Part shown: positions 63,057-64,000 of the stretch, piece by piece
How positions within the stretch are numbered: the first letter of the stretch is position 1
Layout: each line of letters starts with the position of its first letter
NCBI GenBank assembly: GCA_022710585.1
Contig: JAKLGV010000009.1
Location: forward strand, 1-64,000
Direction of reading: 5' to 3'
DNA: 64,000 nucleotides
From: Deltaproteobacteria bacterium
GTDB taxonomy: Bacteria > Desulfobacterota > Syntrophia > Syntrophales > Smithellaceae
Translations under genes and position numbers: made by a program
Notes under the pieces: generated by a model
Database searches by the model: none
The model's input: only the letters and a program-made list of their open reading frames with translations
Told to the model about the DNA's origin: nothing

Positions 63057-63084
63057 GTTCGACATGTTCTGCTACCGTCTCAGT

Positions 63085-63113
63085 CGATTAAAGTGATCCA
63101 AGCGGTTTGGTTC
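63085..63113 (-). promoter_or_regulatory. Candidate promoter for the DUF2520-panB operon
   Basis: On the minus strand a TTGACT hexamer followed after 17 bases by TAAAAA is seen between the divergent HAD and DUF2520 genes, in the region around 63110-63145. It would give a leader of about 80 bases that contains the terminator-like hairpin. Exact coordinates are approximate. Confidence 0.35.
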
Positions 63114-63232
63114 TTTTTAGCACCGGCCCGGCGCTTAGTCAAACACTTTTTGAGCACTTTTTATGCGGGGATTGCCTTAGAAACCAGCTTGTTTTTATAG
63201 GGGCACTTCGCTATAAGAAAACGGGAGGTCCC

Positions 63233-63877
63233 ATGAAGAAAATTGATTTTATGATATTTGATTTTGACGGCACGCTGGTGGATACCGGCGCGGATCTGGT
63301 GAAGAGCATCAATTACACGCTCGGCACGCTCGGTCTTCCGGAAAGACCGGCGCATGAAATCATCAGTTTTGTCGGTGACGGCGTCAATAAATTGATGGAA
63401 AAATCTCTGGGAAAGGATCACGCCGGACGGCACGCGGACGCAATGAAGATCTTTACGGATTACTACGCGGAACATTTGATGGATCACACGGTCCTTTATC
63501 CGGGCGTGAGAGAAATACTGGAAAATTATCGAAATAAAACAAAGATGATTCTGACCAACAAACGGCATCGCTTTACGATGCGGATTGCCGAGTCGTTAAA
63601 GATTGAAAAGTATTTTGCCGACATCATCGGCGCCGATTCCATGCCGTTTATGAAGCCGGATCAGCGGGTGATGGATCACATCTTCAGCAAGTATCCGTCC
63701 GCAAAAGGAAGCGCTGTGGTAATTGGTGACGGCGTTAATGATGTCCTCATTGCCAGAAAAACAGGTGTTCTGAGCTGCGCTCTGTTGAACGGATTGGGGA
63801 ATCGGGACGAGTTGCTCAAGCTCCGGGCCGATTATTACTGTGAGGATATCCTGGAGCTGAAGGATTTGTTTGAATAG
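63233..63877 (+). CDS. HAD-family phosphatase (phosphoglycolate phosphatase-like)
   Basis: 214 residues. HAD motif I is DFDGTLVDTG (Asp10, Asp12), motif II LTNKR, the conserved Lys is in MPFMKPDQRVMDHI, and motif III is VIGDGVNDVLIA. This matches Gph-like enzymes. The GGGAGG at 63223-63228 is four bases before the ATG at 63233; a longer open frame from 63107 runs through the shared promoter region. Confidence 0.88.
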   Translation: MKKIDFMIFDFDGTLVDTGADLVKSINYTLGTLGLPERPAHEIISFVGDGVNKLMEKSLGKDHAGRHADAMKIFTDYYAEHLMDHTVLYPGVREILENYRNKTKMILTNKRHRFTMRIAESLKIEKYFADIIGADSMPFMKPDQRVMDHIFSKYPSAKGSAVVIGDGVNDVLIARKTGVLSCALLNGLGNRDELLKLRADYYCEDILELKDLFE

Positions 63878-63880
63878 ACG

Positions 63881-64000
63881 ATGATTAAAAAAGTTCTGCG
63901 AACGATCGAAAAATATCATCTTCTGGAAAGGGGCGAACGGGTACTGGCGGCGCTTTCCGGCGGTCCCGATTCCACGGCGCTGCTGATGGCATTGGCAGAA
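63881..64000 (+). CDS. tilS: tRNA(Ile)-lysidine synthase, N-terminus (partial)
   Basis: The frame opens at the ATG at 63881, three bases after the HAD gene stop, and runs off the window: 40 residues are visible. The PP-loop ATP-binding motif SGGPDS is at 26-31 after MIKKVLRTIEKYHLL, as in TilS, which adds lysine to C34 of tRNA-Ile. The rest is outside the window. Confidence 0.88.
   Translation, partial: MIKKVLRTIEKYHLLERGERVLAALSGGPDSTALLMALAE

Noticed and set aside
63066-63232. 6S RNA, 4.5S RNA or tmRNA in the divergent gap
   Set aside because: No conserved core of these RNAs was found; only a hairpin and a possible promoter are supported.

Overview
The window looks like a mid-GC Gram-negative anaerobe of the Desulfobacterota, possibly a Syntrophales-type bacterium. 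That placement is an inference from gene content (tandem tungstate-binding proteins, an MSHA-type type IV pilus, ECF sigma factor, sigma-54 control, many intergenic palindromes), not from a marker gene. Coding density is high, non-ATG starts (TTG, GTG and probably one ATT) are frequent, and no rRNA, tRNA or CRISPR was recognised.

Layout. 1-110: probable 5' end of a minus-strand gene leaving the window. 0.27-3.8 kb: tungstate ABC transporter with two substrate-binding proteins (tupA-like, tupA, tupB, tupC). 3.9-6.1 kb: DAHP synthase, an SGNH hydrolase and a PaaI-type thioesterase. 6.2-13 kb: an uncharacterised envelope-glycan-like operon (PHP phosphoesterase, GT4, methyltransferase, alpha/alpha-toroid protein, hexapeptide acyltransferase, radical SAM protein, convergent methyltransferase) with a palindromic element. 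13-16 kb: a TPR protein and an L,D-transpeptidase with homologous C-terminal domains.

16.2-27.4 kb: MSHA-like pilus assembly genes (mshI, J, K, L, M, E, G order), then a membrane-anchored sigma-54 activator and the major pilin, which has a clear -24/-12 promoter and its own terminator. 27.6-44 kb: a pilin-linked GT-C/TPR membrane protein and a mostly minus-strand, AT-richer polysaccharide cluster: UDP-GlcNAc 2-epimerase, glycosyltransferases, the acetamidino-sugar trio WbpG/HisF-like/HisH-like, a WecF-like transferase, a Wzx flippase, a sugar aminotransferase and acetyltransferase, a winged-helix/nucleotidyltransferase regulator with a perfect operator-like palindrome, and a DPM1-like GT2. 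This block separates the pilus assembly genes from the minor pilins.

44.3-52.8 kb: ECF sigma factor, an exported beta-propeller-type repeat protein, a frameshifted remnant of a second sigma-factor 3' end, an anti-sigma-like membrane protein, and three prepilin genes. The last is a 1270-residue fusion of a prepilin, a CFI-box/CTERM-like sorting region and a PilX-like protein. The sigma remnant suggests the repeat-protein gene entered by a duplication between sigma and anti-sigma genes.

52.9-64 kb: housekeeping genes: pepA, two oligopeptide ABC ATPases without permeases, an alpha/beta hydrolase, a cold-shock protein, miaA, a GT2, a parvulin lipoprotein, panB with an upstream Rossmann/DUF2520 gene (candidate ketopantoate reductase), a HAD phosphatase, and the start of tilS. 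Two palindromic repeats of one family lie between genes here.
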